Source: Candidatus Bathyarchaeota archaeon (GTDB taxonomy: Archaea > Thermoproteota > Bathyarchaeia > Bathyarchaeales > Bathycorpusculaceae). From it: a stretch of 5,190 nucleotides of DNA. The notes beneath the pieces were generated by a model. That model was not told the origin of the DNA. It ran no database searches and worked only from the letters and a program-made list of their open reading frames with translations. The DNA is taken from assembly GCA_030673805.1 (NCBI GenBank), contig DAOVIH010000076.1, positions 1 to 5,190 on the forward strand, written 5' to 3'. Shown piece by piece: positions 4,718 to 5,190 of this stretch. The translations under genes and the position numbers were made by a program. Numbering within the stretch: position 1 is the first letter of the stretch; the number at the start of each line of letters is the position of its first letter.

Positions 4718-5190
4718 TTGTTGACTAAGCAATCTTCTCTGTACATAGTATTCTTGTGTTTAATGATTTTTTTAGCAGTTGCTTCTAAATTTGTTAAGGC
4801 TGAGGGTTCAACTCAATGGGATATATTGTATGATTTGCATGGTTCGGGACGGTGTGTCATACAAACACGAGATGGCGGATATGCGATTGCTGGGAACAGT
4901 GACGACCAATTTTTGTTTCTTAAAGTAAATTCGTCTGGAGACCTTCAATGGGAGAAGACATATGGAGCGGGTACAGTTCACTCAATAATTGAAACCGATG
5001 ATGGTGGATATGCTTTAGCTGGTTGGGGAGAGAATTTCAATTTTGTTAAAGCAGATTCCAGTGGAGAATTGCAGTGGAGCAAGAATTTCACTAACCAAGG
5101 TGTCAGATTTTATGTTCAATCATTGATTCAAACAACTAATGGAGGCTATGTTATGGCAGGATGGACTTCAACTTACGATGTTAGTTCTCC
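4718..5190 (+). CDS. Exported GGY-repeat protein, probably a beta-propeller (3' end outside window)
   Basis: 157 codons are visible, and the frame runs off the right edge. The first codons after an in-frame TAG (4715) are TTG TTG; start at 4718 or 4721 is preferred because it gives a complete signal peptide (Lys4, hydrophobic residues 8-22, likely cleavage near KAEG at 27-30) and because AGGT lies 8 nt upstream. The ATG at 4763 would cut into the hydrophobic stretch. The exported part has tandem units of 42-46 residues: a Trp (W34, W78, W120), then a (S/V)IxTxxGGY-x-(I/L/M)AG motif with GGY at 53-55, 96-98 and 142-144, and a K-x-(D/N)-S-S-G linker. Such units are common in large surface or secreted archaeal proteins of unknown function and probably form propeller blades. 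The ligand is unknown. Confidence 0.8.
   Translation, partial: MLTKQSSLYIVFLCLMIFLAVASKFVKAEGSTQWDILYDLHGSGRCVIQTRDGGYAIAGNSDDQFLFLKVNSSGDLQWEKTYGAGTVHSIIETDDGGYALAGWGENFNFVKADSSGELQWSKNFTNQGVRFYVQSLIQTTNGGYVMAGWTSTYDVSS

Noticed and set aside
1..5190. CRISPR arrays or insertion-sequence ends
   Set aside because: No regularly spaced repeats or terminal inverted repeats with a transposase were found.

Overview
The window looks archaeal. The tRNA gene is interrupted at the classic archaeal 37/38 position and a second time in the D-loop, both with bulge-helix-bulge (BHB) folds. An archaeal-type tRNA-splicing endonuclease (EndA) lies about 2 kb away. Promoters look like TATA boxes, a helix-turn-helix/phosphoribosyltransferase regulator of archaeal type is present, and ribosome binding sites are GGTGAT- or GAGG-like. 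Gene content and moderate AT richness suggest an uncultured Thermoproteota/Bathyarchaeia-like lineage; that placement is a guess.

Left part (1-696, plus strand): the 3' part of an archaeal tyrosine recombinase, cut by the window edge. Its coding strand is very poor in G and T, unlike the other genes, so it probably belongs to an integrated element lying to the left. It ends 2 bp from the oncoming stop codon of endA.

Middle (699-3421, minus strand). Read in transcription order: an intron-split tRNA-Arg(TCT); a DNA-binding phosphoribosyltransferase-fold regulator with its own TATA box; mtnA (methylthioribose-1-phosphate isomerase, methionine salvage) behind a strong palindrome and a TATA box; and endA 27 nt after mtnA, probably in the same transcript. 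The regulator could control mtnA and itself, because inverted or direct repeats sit just upstream of both TATA boxes. EndA is the enzyme expected to remove the two tRNA introns.

Right part (3422-5190, plus strand): about 350 bp with no convincing gene, a six-helix membrane protein resembling ECF-transporter substrate-binding (S) components, and a 434-bp stretch. That stretch holds a small membrane reading frame interrupted by two in-frame TAG codons and a GC-rich potentially structured segment. The window ends inside an exported repeat protein that starts on TTG and runs off the edge.

The strongest unusual signals are the doubly interrupted tRNA-Arg, the amber-split membrane frame, and the palindrome in front of mtnA.
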